Assembly: GCA_900314595.1 (NCBI GenBank)
Contig: OMVW01000004.1
Coordinates: forward strand, 1 to 64,000
Direction: 5' to 3'
Length of the DNA stretch: 64,000 nucleotides
Source of the DNA: an uncultured Dialister sp.
GTDB taxonomy: Bacteria; Bacillota; Negativicutes; Veillonellales; Dialisteraceae
Positions 8,900 through 18,187 of this stretch are shown here, in pieces; position 1 is the stretch's first letter; the number at the start of each line of letters is the position of its first letter. The translations under genes and the position numbers were made by a program. The notes under the pieces are model-generated. The model made no database searches. It was not told the DNA's origin and worked only from the letters and a program-made list of their open reading frames with translations.

Positions 8900-10429
8900 A
8901 TGGCAACTGTTGCAGAAAGAATTGAACTTCTCCACAAAAACCTCGCGCATGTAGAGGCTATGGGTGGGGAAAAACGTGTTGAAAAACAGCATGCAAAAGG
9001 CAAACTGACCGCTCGTGAAAGACTTGCTCTTCTGTTTGATGAAGGCACTTTCGTAGAAGTCAATGCTCTTGTTAAATCCCGCTGCCACAACTTCGGCCAG
9101 GAAAAGAAAGATCTTCCTGGTGAAGGCGTAGTAACTGGTTACGGTACTGTCGATGGCAGACTCGTATTCGCATTCGCTCAGGACTTCACCGTTGAAGGCG
9201 GCTCCCTCGGCGAAATGCACGCAGCTAAAATCGTTCACGTAAACGAACTGGCTCTCAAAGTCGGTGCTCCTTGCGTAGGCCTGAACGATTCCGGCGGCGC
9301 TCGTATTCAGGAAGCAGTAGATGCACTCTCTGGCTACGGCAAGATCTTCTGGTGCAACACCATTGCATCCGGCGTAATTCCTCAGATTTCCGCTATCATG
9401 GGACCATCTGCAGGCGGCGCTGTTTATTCCCCGGCTCTGACCGACTTCATCTACATGGTTGACAAGACCTCTCAGATGTTCCTGACCGGCCCGGCAGTAG
9501 TTGAATCTGTAACCGGTGAAAAGATCACCGCTGAAGCACTCGGCGGCGCTAAGACCCACAACACCACCTCCGGTGTTGCTCAGTTCAGAGCAAAGAACGA
9601 CGAAGACTGCATTAAACAGATTCGTTATCTGCTCTCCTTCCTGCCTTCCAACAACATGGAAGACGCTCCAATCGTTGAAACTGGCGATGATCCGACCAGA
9701 ACCGATCCGGCTCTCGATACCCTCATGCCAGAAAACTCCAACGCTCCGTACAACATGTACGATGTAATTAAATCCATTGTCGATAATGGCGAATACTACG
9801 ATGTAGCTAAAGAATGGGCAAAGAACATCATCACCTGCTTCGCTCGTATGGACGGACAGACTGTTGGTATCATTGCTAACCAGCCGGCATTCATGGCAGG
9901 CTGCCTTGACTACAACGCATCCGATAAAGCAGCTCGCTTCATTCGTTTCTGCGACTGCTTCAACATTCCGGTTCTGAACGTTGTCGATGTTCCTGGGTTC
10001 CTCCCGGGCCGTCAGCAGGAATATGCCGGCGTAATTCGTCACGGCGCTAAGATGCTGTTTGCATACTGCGAAGCTACCGTTCCGAAGGTTACCATGATTC
10101 TCCGTAAAGCTTACGGCGGTTCCTACATCGCTATGTGCTCCCGTGAACAGGGCGCTGACCAGGTATTTGCTTGGCCGACCGCTGAAATCGCTGTAATGGG
10201 ACCTGCAGGCGCAGCTAACATCATCTTCAAGAAAGATCCGCAGAAAGAACAGCGTACAAAGGAATATGTAGAGGAATTCGCTACTCCTTACAAAGCTGCA
10301 GAACGCGGCTATGTAGACGCAGTTATCGATCCGAGAAACACTCGTCCGACAATCATCAATGCTCTGAAGATGCTCGCTTCCAAACACGAAGTACATCCGG
10401 CAAAGAAACACGGCAACATTCCGCTGTAA
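8900..10429 (+). CDS. mmdA: methylmalonyl-CoA decarboxylase alpha subunit (carboxyltransferase)
   Basis: A 509-residue carboxyltransferase of the propionyl/methylmalonyl-CoA family. It transfers CO2 from (S)-methylmalonyl-CoA to the biotin of the carrier subunit, releasing propionyl-CoA. Signatures are L-N-D-S-G-G-A-R-I-Q-E-A-V near residue 130, G-P-S-A-G-G-A-V-Y-S near 170, and V-P-G-F-L-P-G near 370, with a carboxyltransferase C-terminus. The delta and biotin-carrier genes follow, which fits a sodium-pumping decarboxylase rather than propionyl-CoA carboxylase. GGAGG lies 8 bases before the ATG. Confidence 0.93.
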   Translation: MATVAERIELLHKNLAHVEAMGGEKRVEKQHAKGKLTARERLALLFDEGTFVEVNALVKSRCHNFGQEKKDLPGEGVVTGYGTVDGRLVFAFAQDFTVEGGSLGEMHAAKIVHVNELALKVGAPCVGLNDSGGARIQEAVDALSGYGKIFWCNTIASGVIPQISAIMGPSAGGAVYSPALTDFIYMVDKTSQMFLTGPAVVESVTGEKITAEALGGAKTHNTTSGVAQFRAKNDEDCIKQIRYLLSFLPSNNMEDAPIVETGDDPTRTDPALDTLMPENSNAPYNMYDVIKSIVDNGEYYDVAKEWAKNIITCFARMDGQTVGIIANQPAFMAGCLDYNASDKAARFIRFCDCFNIPVLNVVDVPGFLPGRQQEYAGVIRHGAKMLFAYCEATVPKVTMILRKAYGGSYIAMCSREQGADQVFAWPTAEIAVMGPAGAANIIFKKDPQKEQRTKEYVEEFATPYKAAERGYVDAVIDPRNTRPTIINALKMLASKHEVHPAKKHGNIPL

Positions 10430-10469
10430 TATTTGCTGCTTAAATCACTAATTGAAAGGATGGGTACAG

Positions 10470-10784
10470 ATGGGTAACGACACAGTTATGTATATCGCAG
10501 TTGCAGGCCTTGTAGTGGCTGTAATTGCCCTGATCATGATCTGGCAGGTACGTTCATCTCTCAATCAGTCCGCAGCACCGGCACCGGCCGCAGCTCCTAA
10601 GAAAGCAGCTGCAGCTCCGAAGGCAGCAGCACCAGCTGCTGACAACGGTGCAGTCGTAGCAGCAATCGCTGCTGCTATCGTTGCTATGGGTGGCGGCGAA
10701 ATCGTCTCCATCCGTCCGGCAGCTAGATCCGGCTGGACCAGCGCTTCCCGCATTGCAGGTGTAGCTGGTTCCCAGCAGTTCTAA
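10470..10784 (+). CDS. mmdD: methylmalonyl-CoA decarboxylase delta subunit (OadG-like)
   Basis: A 104-residue small membrane subunit. It has one N-terminal transmembrane helix (about residues 7-26), an Ala/Pro-rich linker, then a short conserved tail ending W-T-S-A-S-R-I. This matches the MmdD/OadG subunits that hold the decarboxylase complex on its membrane pump. A TTG start 18 bases upstream is possible, but GAAAGGA lies about nine bases before this ATG. It sits between mmdA and the biotin carrier. Confidence 0.85.
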   Translation: MGNDTVMYIAVAGLVVAVIALIMIWQVRSSLNQSAAPAPAAAPKKAAAAPKAAAPAADNGAVVAAIAAAIVAMGGGEIVSIRPAARSGWTSASRIAGVAGSQQF

Positions 10785-10822
10785 TTGAAAGTTGAACTAT
10801 CAATCATTTAGGAGGAAAGACA

Positions 10823-11239
10823 ATGAGAAAATTTACTGTAACAGTTAACGGCCAGAAATACGACGTAGTAGTAGAAGACGGCGGCGCAGCAGCAGCAGCT
10901 CCGGCTCCGGCAGCAGCTCCGGCTCCGAAAGCAGCTCCAGCTCCGGCAGCAGCTCCGGCTCCAGCTCCGGCTCCAGCACCGGCTCCGGCTCCGGCTCCGG
11001 CTCCGGCAGCAGCACCTGCAGGTGCAGGCGAATCCGTAGAAGCTCCGATGCCGGGCAAAGTAATCCGCATCAATAAACACGTTGGCGATGCAGTTGCTTC
11101 CGGCGACGAAGTTCTCGTTCTCGAAGCTATGAAGATGGGCAACCCGATCATGGCTCCATGCGATGGCAAGGTTACCTCCATGCAGGTTTCCGAAGGCCAG
11201 TCCGTACAGGGCGGCGATCCGCTGTTCACCGTTGGCTAA
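10823..11239 (+). CDS. mmdC: methylmalonyl-CoA decarboxylase gamma subunit, biotin carrier
   Basis: A 138-residue biotin carrier. After about 20 residues comes an Ala-Pro-rich flexible linker (about residues 22-68), then a biotinyl domain. The biotinylated lysine is in E-A-M-K-M near residue 105. The linker DNA is itself repetitive (CCGGCT-type units), so its length may vary between strains. Two terminators follow. The usual next gene, the beta-subunit sodium pump (mmdB), is absent here. Confidence 0.92.
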   Translation: MRKFTVTVNGQKYDVVVEDGGAAAAAPAPAAAPAPKAAPAPAAAPAPAPAPAPAPAPAPAPAAAPAGAGESVEAPMPGKVIRINKHVGDAVASGDEVLVLEAMKMGNPIMAPCDGKVTSMQVSEGQSVQGGDPLFTVG

Positions 11240-11270
11240 TTCCTATCAGGAATCTGCTTGAACAGTCTGA

Positions 11271-11299
11271 AAAGGCAGTGCATATGCACTGCCTTTTTT
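11271..11299 (+). terminator. intrinsic terminator after mmdC
   Basis: AAAGGCAGTGCA pairs perfectly with TGCACTGCCTTT, followed by a run of Ts. It closes the mutase-epimerase-decarboxylase block. Confidence 0.9.
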
Positions 11300-11339
11300 G
11301 TTCTACCTTTAATTCTTTATTATTGTATATAAACATTTT

Positions 11340-11379
11340 AAAAGGCTTATGATGTGATAATAATAATCATAAGCCTTTT
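11340..11379. terminator. bidirectional terminator between mmdC and the convergent gene
   Basis: AAAAGGCTTATGAT pairs perfectly with ATCATAAGCCTTTT. T-runs on either strand suit termination of both the rightward mmd transcript and the leftward gene at 11427-11912. Confidence 0.8.
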
Positions 11380-11426
11380 CTTTATTTATTATTGTTAATC
11401 AGACAGGTTCCCTTTTGAAGCGGAAT

Positions 11427-11912
11427 TTATAAATCAGATTCCTCATCTATACTTCTTGTAATAAGAAGCCTCAGCATGGTAAGACTAGCTTTATAGGCGG
11501 AGTAATCTTTTGGAAACAGGGCAGTAAGGCCATAGCGGAAAAGTTTTTCTTTCGTTTCCTCATTTTCTACCGGACCGGCTGCCACAAGGATATCGTCCCT
11601 TCCATACATGGCAAGAGATTGTTCCAGACGGATCAGCAGACCGGCAGTTTTTTCGCTTTCAGAATAATAGTAAATATAATAATCGTCATTATCTACCGCA
11701 TTCCTGGCTGATTCTTCAGGGGACTGGAGGGAGTCTACGTCTACATCCCAGCCGCAGTCTGCAAAGGCACTGGCGGCAAGCCTTCTCTTTTCACCACATC
11801 CGTCATCTTCCATTTCCGGTACGTAGATGCGGGGGCGCCGTCCTTCCAGATCTGCAAATTTTCTGCTCAATGCGATTGACTCTTCCCTGTCTTTGTCAAA
11901 CTCTTTATCCAT
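11427..11912 (-). CDS. degenerate cobalamin-binding-domain protein (MutB C-terminal relative lacking B12 ligands)
   Basis: A 161-residue protein that aligns along its length with the C-terminal B12 domain of MutB (14716-16911). Shared blocks are [11 protein letters not shown]-x-G-W-D-V-D-V, P-E-E-x-A, A-V-D-N-D and G-R-D-D-I-L-V. All three cobalamin-contact motifs are lost: the D-G-H-D-R-G loop reads D-G-C-G-E-K (Cys39 replaces His), S-L-A-A-G reads S-E-S-E-K, and the GG motif is gone. It is a complete gene with AAGGAG seven bases before the ATG. It is divergent from the riboswitch-controlled mutAB operon. A regulatory or decoy partner of the mutase is speculation. Confidence 0.7.
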   Translation of the reverse strand: MDKEFDKDREESIALSRKFADLEGRRPRIYVPEMEDDGCGEKRRLAASAFADCGWDVDVDSLQSPEESARNAVDNDDYYIYYYSESEKTAGLLIRLEQSLAMYGRDDILVAAGPVENEETKEKLFRYGLTALFPKDYSAYKASLTMLRLLITRSIDEESDL

Positions 11913-11944
11913 ACTATACTCCTTACTAAAGATTACACAAATTT

Positions 11945-11962
11945 AATACTAATGCTAGTATT
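11945..11962. promoter_or_regulatory. short inverted repeat in the divergent promoter region
   Basis: AATACTA and TAGTATT (7-bp arms, 4-base loop) lie just upstream of the degenerate B12-domain gene, in AT-rich sequence with a leftward TATAAT word nearby. It could be an operator; no regulator is identified. Confidence 0.3.
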
Positions 11963-12054
11963 ATTATAAACTCACGCAAGAATTTTATCCATAATAATTT
12001 TATTAAATTATTGATTTAAGACAAGAAAATTGGAATAAAATTATAATAAAATAT

Positions 12055-12083
12055 TTGACACTTAGAATATGATGAATTATACT
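12055..12083 (+). promoter_or_regulatory. sigma-70 promoter of the mutAB riboswitch transcript
   Basis: TTGACA and TATACT are separated by 17 bases, near consensus. Transcription would begin near 12090, just upstream of the cobalamin aptamer. Confidence 0.8.
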
Positions 12084-12116
12084 GATACTGTAATCATTTA
12101 GACAATTTCATATTCC

Positions 12117-12261
12117 TGACAGATGCGAAAGCATAAAAGAGAATCCGGTATAAGCCGGAGCGGTCCCGCCACTGTAAGGAGGAGACCTGTCCATTATGTC
12201 ACTGGGGAAACCTGGGAAGGCGGACAGGACGATGAATCCAAGCCAGGAGAACTATCTGTCA
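12117..12261 (+). ncRNA. cobalamin riboswitch upstream of mutAB
   Basis: The closing helix TGACAGAT/ATCTGTCA brackets the aptamer. Inside are the conserved core GCGGTCCCGCCACTGTAA and a B12-box-like AGCCAGGAGAACTATCTG. A terminator (12319-12350) follows, so control is probably by transcription termination. Most such elements turn genes off when B12 is plentiful. Here the controlled genes encode a B12-dependent enzyme and its chaperone, which is unusual. Confidence 0.92.
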
Positions 12262-12318
12262 ATGAATCACCGTTAAACCTGCGAGCGATGGGAAGGGGAT
12301 TTGGGACAAAGGTCTCAT

Positions 12319-12350
12319 AACCGGCTGCCATTTCAGGTGCCGGCTTTTTT
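12319..12350 (+). terminator. riboswitch-linked terminator before mutA
   Basis: CCGGC pairs with GCCGG across a 13-base loop and is followed by TTTTTT, about 85 bases before the mutA start. It is the probable output of the cobalamin riboswitch. Confidence 0.8.
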
Positions 12351-12434
12351 CATGTCAAAACAAAATAACCTTTGAAGGAGGTGAACCCCGTTAATACGTG
12401 AAATTGTCTAAAATTATTAAAGGAGGAACTATTC

Positions 12435-14714
12435 ATGGATGAACAGAAATCCCAGGAACCAGTAAAACAGCTTACCGATAAAGAATTGGAAGCAATCCTT
12501 AAAAAATCTGAAGGAAAAACTGATTTCCCGGCAGTCAAATTTGATGAATTTACACCACCTACATGGGAAGAATGGGTTGATGCCTGCAACGCTCTGCTGA
12601 AGGGTAAACCTTTCGATAAACTCATGTATACAAAGACTTACGAAGGCATTACCTTTGATCCTATTTATACACTCCATACCGGACCGGTTGCCATGGAAGG
12701 AAAACTTCCGGCTGACGACTACCCGGGCATGGGCGATTTCCTTCGCGGATCCACCGCTCATGGCTACAAGGAAGCTCCCTGGGGCATCGCGCAGGCATGC
12801 GATGAAACCCTTCCGAAGGAAAATAATGAACTTCTGAAAGATGAAATCGCTAAAGGTTCCACCGTTTACAACGTTCGTCTTGACTCCGCATCCACCGAAG
12901 GCATCGATGTGAAAGATGCTGAAAAACCGGGTGATACCGGCGTATCCATCACCACTCTGGAAGATATGGCTCAGATGCTTGATGGACTGGACCTTGAAAA
13001 ATATCCATTCATGATGTACTGCGGAGCATCTTCTCTGAAGATGCTCGCGCTGGTAGCTGCTGCTCTGAAAGCCAAGGGAAAAGATACCAGCAAACTTCAT
13101 GGCGTTATCGGCGCCAACCCGCTGTCCCAGCTTGCAAAGAATGGCAAACTGGCTAAACCGCTTGCTGCTTACTATGATGAAATGGCTGAAACCATCTGCT
13201 GGGCAAGAAAGAACGCTCCGGGCCTGCGCACCATTATGCCGAGATCCGAAGTATTCTCCAGAGGCGGCGCAAACTCCGTACAGGAAGTCGCTTACACCTT
13301 TGCTATGGCTGTAGAATATATCCGTGAAATGGAAAAGAGAGGAATTTCCATTCATGATATCGCTCAGTCCATCAACTTTGGCTTCAACACCGGCGAAGTA
13401 TTCTTCCTGGAAATCGCCAAGGTTCGTGCAGCTCGTGAAGTATGGGCAAACATCATGAAAGCCTTCGGAGCTGAAGGCGCTGACAGAAGTGCAAAGATTC
13501 ATGCAAGACCGGCATATTTCTTCCGCACCATTTTCGATGCAGGCGTTAACATGCTTCGTAACTGCACTGCCATGTTCTCTTCCGTAGTTGGCGGCGTAGA
13601 TACCTACGAAAATGAACCATATGATGAAACCGTTCGTAAAGGCGACGTATTCTCCCGTCGTATCGCAAGAAACGCTCACATCATTCTGCAGGAAGAATTC
13701 GGTATGCTCCGCCCGATCGATCCGGCCGGCGGCTCCTGGGGCATTGAACACCTGACCACTGAAATGGCAAATCATATCTGGGCTGAATTCCAGAAGATTG
13801 AATCCATGGGCGGTTTCACCAAGGCTCTGGAAGCTGAATATCCGCAGGAACAGATCCTGGATATCCTGAAACAGCGCTTCAAGGCTCTTGACTTCCGTAA
13901 AGACCGTTCCGTAGGCAACAACATGTATCCGAACATGGCTGAAGAACTGATCGAACCGAGACCGGAAGATACCCCGGCTCTGAAGAAGATCCTTGTAGAC
14001 GGCGTTGAAGCTTACAAGAAAGACATTGATAAAGAATTCCTCGGCAAGAAACTGGAAGAACTCGAAGCAGCTCCTGCTGATGCAAAACTGGATAAAGCCA
14101 TCGAAGCATTCTCCGCAGGCGCAACTCAGGGTGAAGTCGGAAAAGCACTGGACGTTGACGGCGAATCTGAAGCAGTACGCGTCATCACTGAACACCGCTG
14201 GACCGAACGTTTCGAAAGACTCCGTTTCGATACCGAAAACTACAAGAAAGAAACCGGCAAGAATGTGGAAGTATTCCTGGCAAACATGGGCCGCATTCCG
14301 CAGCATAAAGCAAGAGCCGATTTCTCCACCTCCTTCCTGCAGGTTGGTGAATTCAACGTTCACCTGAACACCGGCTTCCAGGATGATGAAGGCAAACCGG
14401 GCTCCCGCTGGGATAAATGCGTGGAAGCACTTAAAGCCGGCTTTGATGATAAAGGCACTCCATATGACTGTGCAGTCATCTGCTCCAAGGATGATACCTA
14501 TCCGGAAGACGTACCAGCTCTCGCTCCGAGACTGAAAGAAGTCCTGGGCAGCGGCAAACTCTTCCTGGCAGGCGCAGCTCCGAAAGATATGGAAGCAAAA
14601 TACCGTGAAGCCGGCGTAGATGATTTCATCTCCGTCAAGGCTAACTGCTACGAAATCATCCGTGAACTTCAGAGAGCAAAAGGCATGAAGATTACGGAAG
14701 AGGAGGTAAAATAA
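12435..14714 (+). CDS. mutA: methylmalonyl-CoA mutase small (beta, non-catalytic) subunit
   Basis: A 759-residue paralogue of the catalytic subunit, as in heterodimeric Propionibacterium-type mutases, where MutA is structural and binds no cobalamin. The barrel half keeps mutase-like blocks ([10 protein letters not shown] near residue 313, D-P-A-G-G-S-W near 430). The C-terminal half resembles a B12 domain without the D-x-H-x-x-G motif ([14 protein letters not shown] near 615). It is longer than the roughly 640 residues of the P. shermanii subunit, partly in the charged linker around 500-590. AAAGGAGG precedes the ATG. It lies one base before mutB. Confidence 0.9.
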   Translation: MDEQKSQEPVKQLTDKELEAILKKSEGKTDFPAVKFDEFTPPTWEEWVDACNALLKGKPFDKLMYTKTYEGITFDPIYTLHTGPVAMEGKLPADDYPGMGDFLRGSTAHGYKEAPWGIAQACDETLPKENNELLKDEIAKGSTVYNVRLDSASTEGIDVKDAEKPGDTGVSITTLEDMAQMLDGLDLEKYPFMMYCGASSLKMLALVAAALKAKGKDTSKLHGVIGANPLSQLAKNGKLAKPLAAYYDEMAETICWARKNAPGLRTIMPRSEVFSRGGANSVQEVAYTFAMAVEYIREMEKRGISIHDIAQSINFGFNTGEVFFLEIAKVRAAREVWANIMKAFGAEGADRSAKIHARPAYFFRTIFDAGVNMLRNCTAMFSSVVGGVDTYENEPYDETVRKGDVFSRRIARNAHIILQEEFGMLRPIDPAGGSWGIEHLTTEMANHIWAEFQKIESMGGFTKALEAEYPQEQILDILKQRFKALDFRKDRSVGNNMYPNMAEELIEPRPEDTPALKKILVDGVEAYKKDIDKEFLGKKLEELEAAPADAKLDKAIEAFSAGATQGEVGKALDVDGESEAVRVITEHRWTERFERLRFDTENYKKETGKNVEVFLANMGRIPQHKARADFSTSFLQVGEFNVHLNTGFQDDEGKPGSRWDKCVEALKAGFDDKGTPYDCAVICSKDDTYPEDVPALAPRLKEVLGSGKLFLAGAAPKDMEAKYREAGVDDFISVKANCYEIIRELQRAKGMKITEEEVK

Positions 14715-14715
14715 T

Positions 14716-16911
14716 ATGGCAACAAATCCTGATTTTACAAAACTGAACCTGGAAGCTCATCCAAGTTGTGACTACGATCAGTGGAGAGAAGCTCTGGAAA
14801 GCGAAACAGGCAAGAAATATGACGACCTCTATGACACCACCCTGGAACGTATCCCGGTAGGTCCTCTCTATACCCAGGACGTATACAAAGACTGCAACCA
14901 CCTGGATTTCATGAGCGGTATTCCTCCGTTCCTCCGCGGACCGTACTCCACCATGTACGTATTCCGTCCATGGACCGTCCGTCAGTACGCAGGCTTCTCC
15001 ACCGCTGAAGAATCCAACGCATTCTACAAGAGAAACCTGGCAGCAGGTCAGAAAGGCCTGTCCATTGCATTCGACCTTCCGACCCACCGCGGTTACGATG
15101 CTGATAACCCCCGTGTAGTAGGCGACGTTGGTAAGGCAGGCGTATCCGTTTGCTCCATGCTCGATATGAACATCCTCTTCGATGGTATTCCGCTGGACCA
15201 GATGTCCGTATCCATGACCATGAACGGCGCCGTACTTCCGATTCTGGCATTCTTCATTTCTGCCGGCATCGAACAGGGCGTAGATAAGAAAATCCTCCAG
15301 GGCACCATTCAGAACGATATTCTGAAGGAATTCATGGTTCGTAACACCTACATTTACCCGCCGGCTATGTCCATGCGTATCATCGGTGATATCTTCGAAT
15401 ACACCACCAAGTACATGCCGAAATTCAACTCCATTTCCATTTCCGGCTACCATATCCAGGAATGCGGCGCTACCTGCGACCTGGAACTGGGCTACACCCT
15501 GGCAGACGGCATGGAATACATCCGCTGCGGCGAAAAAGCAGGCCTGCCGGTCGATGCCTTCGCAAAGAGACTTTCCTTCTTCTGGGATCAGGGCAAGAAC
15601 TACTTCATGGAAATCGCAAAGATGCGTGCTGCCCGTGTCCTCTGGGCAAAGATCCTCAAAGGCTTCGGCGCAAAGAACCCGAAATCCATGGCTCTCCGTA
15701 CCCACTCCCAGACCTCCGGCTGGTCCCTCACCGAACAGGATCCATTCAACAACATCACAAGAACCTGTATGGAAGCTATGTCTGCGGCTCTTGGCCACAC
15801 CCAGTCCCTCCATACCAATGCGCTTGATGAAGCTATCGCTCTGCCGACGGACTTCTCTGCCCGCCTGGCTCGTAATACCCAGCTGTATATTCAGGATGAA
15901 ACAAAGAGCTGCAAGATCATTGATCCGTGGGGCGGTTCCTACTATGTAGAATACCTGACCAACGAAATGATCAAACGGTCCTGGGCACACATCCAGGAAG
16001 TCGAATCCCTGGGCGGCATGGCAAAGGCTATCGCTACCGGTCTTCCGAAAATGCGTATCGAAGAATGCGCTGCCCGTCGTCAGGCAGATATCGACTCCGG
16101 CAAGGAAACCATTGTCGGCCTGAACAAGTACAGACTGGCTAAGGAAGATCCGCTGAACGTACTGTCCATTGATAACACCGCTGTTCGTAACGCACAGATC
16201 AAGAGACTGGAAAAACTCCGCTCCATCCGCGATCCGGAAAAGGTTGCAATCGACCTCGAACATATCACCAAGTGCGCAGAAAGCCGCGAAAACGGCAACC
16301 TGCTTGACGCAGCCGTTCAGGCAGCTCATGACCGTGCATCCCTGGGTGAAATTTCCGATGCCGTTGAAAAAGTTTCCGGCCGTTACAATGCAACCATCCA
16401 CACCGTATCCGGCGTTTACTCCTCCGAATACCAGGATGATGGTTCCTTCGAAAAGGCAAAGAAACTGGTTGACGAATTCGAATCCCTCGAAGGCCGTCGT
16501 CCGCGTATCTTCTTCTGCAAGATGGGCCAGGATGGTCACGACAGAGGCCAGAAAGTCCTGTCCTCCTCCTTCGCAGATATGGGCTGGGATGTCGACGTAG
16601 GCCCGCTCTTCCAGACTCCGGAAGAAGCTGCTCAGGATGCGGTAGATAACGATGTTCATATTGTTGGTTTCTCCTCTCTGGCAGCAGGCCACAAGACACT
16701 GCTTCCGGCTATCGTAGATGAACTGAAGAAACGCGGCCGTGACGATATCCTCGTCTGCATCGGTGGCGTAATTCCTCCACAGGATTATGAATTCCTCTAC
16801 GACCATGGCGCAACCGCCATCTTCGGACCAGGCACCAATATCCCGAAGTGCTGCATCCAGTTACTGCAGATCCTTGTAGACCGCGCTAAAGCTGAAGCCA
16901 AGGAAGGTTAA
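14716..16911 (+). CDS. mutB: methylmalonyl-CoA mutase large (alpha, catalytic) subunit
   Basis: A 731-residue fused subunit: an N-terminal substrate barrel ([13 protein letters not shown] near residue 120, S-I-S-G-Y-H-I-Q-E near 240) and a C-terminal B12 domain. The domain has Asp606-x-His608-x-x-Gly611, S-S-L-A-A-G-H near 655 and G-G-V-I-P-P near 680, so it should bind adenosylcobalamin base-off/His-on. It follows mutA by one base and leads into meaB2, as one riboswitch-controlled operon. Its last 150 residues closely match the ligand-less protein at 11427-11912. Confidence 0.95.
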   Translation: MATNPDFTKLNLEAHPSCDYDQWREALESETGKKYDDLYDTTLERIPVGPLYTQDVYKDCNHLDFMSGIPPFLRGPYSTMYVFRPWTVRQYAGFSTAEESNAFYKRNLAAGQKGLSIAFDLPTHRGYDADNPRVVGDVGKAGVSVCSMLDMNILFDGIPLDQMSVSMTMNGAVLPILAFFISAGIEQGVDKKILQGTIQNDILKEFMVRNTYIYPPAMSMRIIGDIFEYTTKYMPKFNSISISGYHIQECGATCDLELGYTLADGMEYIRCGEKAGLPVDAFAKRLSFFWDQGKNYFMEIAKMRAARVLWAKILKGFGAKNPKSMALRTHSQTSGWSLTEQDPFNNITRTCMEAMSAALGHTQSLHTNALDEAIALPTDFSARLARNTQLYIQDETKSCKIIDPWGGSYYVEYLTNEMIKRSWAHIQEVESLGGMAKAIATGLPKMRIEECAARRQADIDSGKETIVGLNKYRLAKEDPLNVLSIDNTAVRNAQIKRLEKLRSIRDPEKVAIDLEHITKCAESRENGNLLDAAVQAAHDRASLGEISDAVEKVSGRYNATIHTVSGVYSSEYQDDGSFEKAKKLVDEFESLEGRRPRIFFCKMGQDGHDRGQKVLSSSFADMGWDVDVGPLFQTPEEAAQDAVDNDVHIVGFSSLAAGHKTLLPAIVDELKKRGRDDILVCIGGVIPPQDYEFLYDHGATAIFGPGTNIPKCCIQLLQILVDRAKAEAKEG

Positions 16912-16922
16912 GGTAAGCGTAT

Positions 16923-18095
16923 ATGCCTGAAAACGATGATGATCTCCGGCCAAGCTGGGTCCCGAAAGAAAAGAATCCTGAATTTGCCTGTTCCGTGATG
17001 CGTGGTATCGACAGTGCTGTCAACAGCGTGACCGATATCAAGTACGTCCCGAAGGAACCTCTCCGCAGAGTTCCGCTCCGGAAGAAACTTTCCGTAGAAG
17101 AATACGTGAAAGGCGTGGAACGCGGCGACCGAATGATTCTTTCCAAGGCTATTACTCTCATCGAAAGTAATGCCCCGAAGGACTTTGACAAGGCCCAGAA
17201 AGTATTGCAGGCATTACTGCCCAGGACCGGTCATTCCCTCCGCGTAGGGATTACCGGTGTCCCAGGTGCAGGGAAAAGTACATTTATTGAAGCTTTCGGC
17301 CAGCTCCTCTGCCAGCAGGGCTATAAAGTGGCAGTCCTGGCCGTAGACCCCACCAGCTCCATCACCGGCGGGTCCATTCTGGGGGATAAGACAAGAATGC
17401 AGAAGCTCTCCCGTGAGCCAAACTGTTTCATTCGTCCTTCTCCTTCCGGCGGAACCCTCGGCGGGGTTGCCAGGAAGAGCCGTGAAACCATGATGCTCTG
17501 CGAAGCCGCAGGATGTGATGTTATCCTGGTGGAAACGGTAGGTGTAGGCCAGTCCGAAACCACAGTCCGTTCCATGGTTGACTTCTTCATGCTCGTAGTC
17601 TTAACCGGTGCCGGTGATGACCTGCAGGGCATCAAGAAAGGTATCATGGAACTGGCAGATGCCATTGTGGTCAACAAGGCTGATGGCGATAACCTGGAAA
17701 GAGCCAAAGTCACTCAGGGCGAATACGAAAGAATGGTGGAATTCATCCGTCCGGCCACGGAAGGATGGAAGACCCATGCGTATCGCTGCTCCGCTCTAAA
17801 GAAGACCGGGCTCCTGGAACTCTGGGCTGTCATGCGTGAATTTGAGAAAGTGACGAAAAAATCCGGCGCTTTCGAAAACCGCCGCCAGCGCCAGATTATC
17901 GAATGGGTGAAGACCATGATCGAGGAACATCTGCACAATCTCTTCTATGAAGATCCTGTCATCAAAGGACGGATCCCGGAAGTCCGCGCAGCAGTCCTTG
18001 CAGGAGTGGTATCGCCCAGCCAGGCAGTGGCCGAGCTCATCAAGACCTTTGATCTTGACCGGGCCGCAGCCCGCCATCTGGAATCAATCAAATAA
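16923..18095 (+). CDS. meaB: second MeaB-type GTPase chaperone, paired with MutAB
   Basis: A 390-residue MeaB-family GTPase with an N-terminal extension of about 50 residues relative to the copy at 7407. Walker A is G-V-P-G-A-G-K-S-T near residue 111; D-P-T-S-S-I-T-G-G-S-I-L-G-D-K near 140, E-T-V-G-V-G-Q-S-E near 203 and N-K-A-D near 245 follow. The C-terminal helix region probably mediates dimerisation. It is 11 bases after mutB and probably dedicated to that enzyme, so each mutase has its own chaperone. Codon bias is milder than in mutAB. Confidence 0.88.
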   Translation: MPENDDDLRPSWVPKEKNPEFACSVMRGIDSAVNSVTDIKYVPKEPLRRVPLRKKLSVEEYVKGVERGDRMILSKAITLIESNAPKDFDKAQKVLQALLPRTGHSLRVGITGVPGAGKSTFIEAFGQLLCQQGYKVAVLAVDPTSSITGGSILGDKTRMQKLSREPNCFIRPSPSGGTLGGVARKSRETMMLCEAAGCDVILVETVGVGQSETTVRSMVDFFMLVVLTGAGDDLQGIKKGIMELADAIVVNKADGDNLERAKVTQGEYERMVEFIRPATEGWKTHAYRCSALKKTGLLELWAVMREFEKVTKKSGAFENRRQRQIIEWVKTMIEEHLHNLFYEDPVIKGRIPEVRAAVLAGVVSPSQAVAELIKTFDLDRAAARHLESIK

Positions 18096-18187
18096 TAAGC
18101 TTCATTGTATTACAGGAAGGGGCGCGGCACTGCTGCGCCCCTATCCCTGTATTCTGCTCATTAGAGCTTGCAAAGAGAGGTCTTTCT

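Noticed and set aside
10808..11229. Long Ala/Gly- and Arg/Ser-rich minus-strand frames opposite mmdC
   Set aside because: They mirror the Ala-Pro linker of the biotin carrier in antisense and have no independent support.
12123..12320. 65-residue plus-strand protein
   Set aside because: It is an open frame inside the cobalamin riboswitch.
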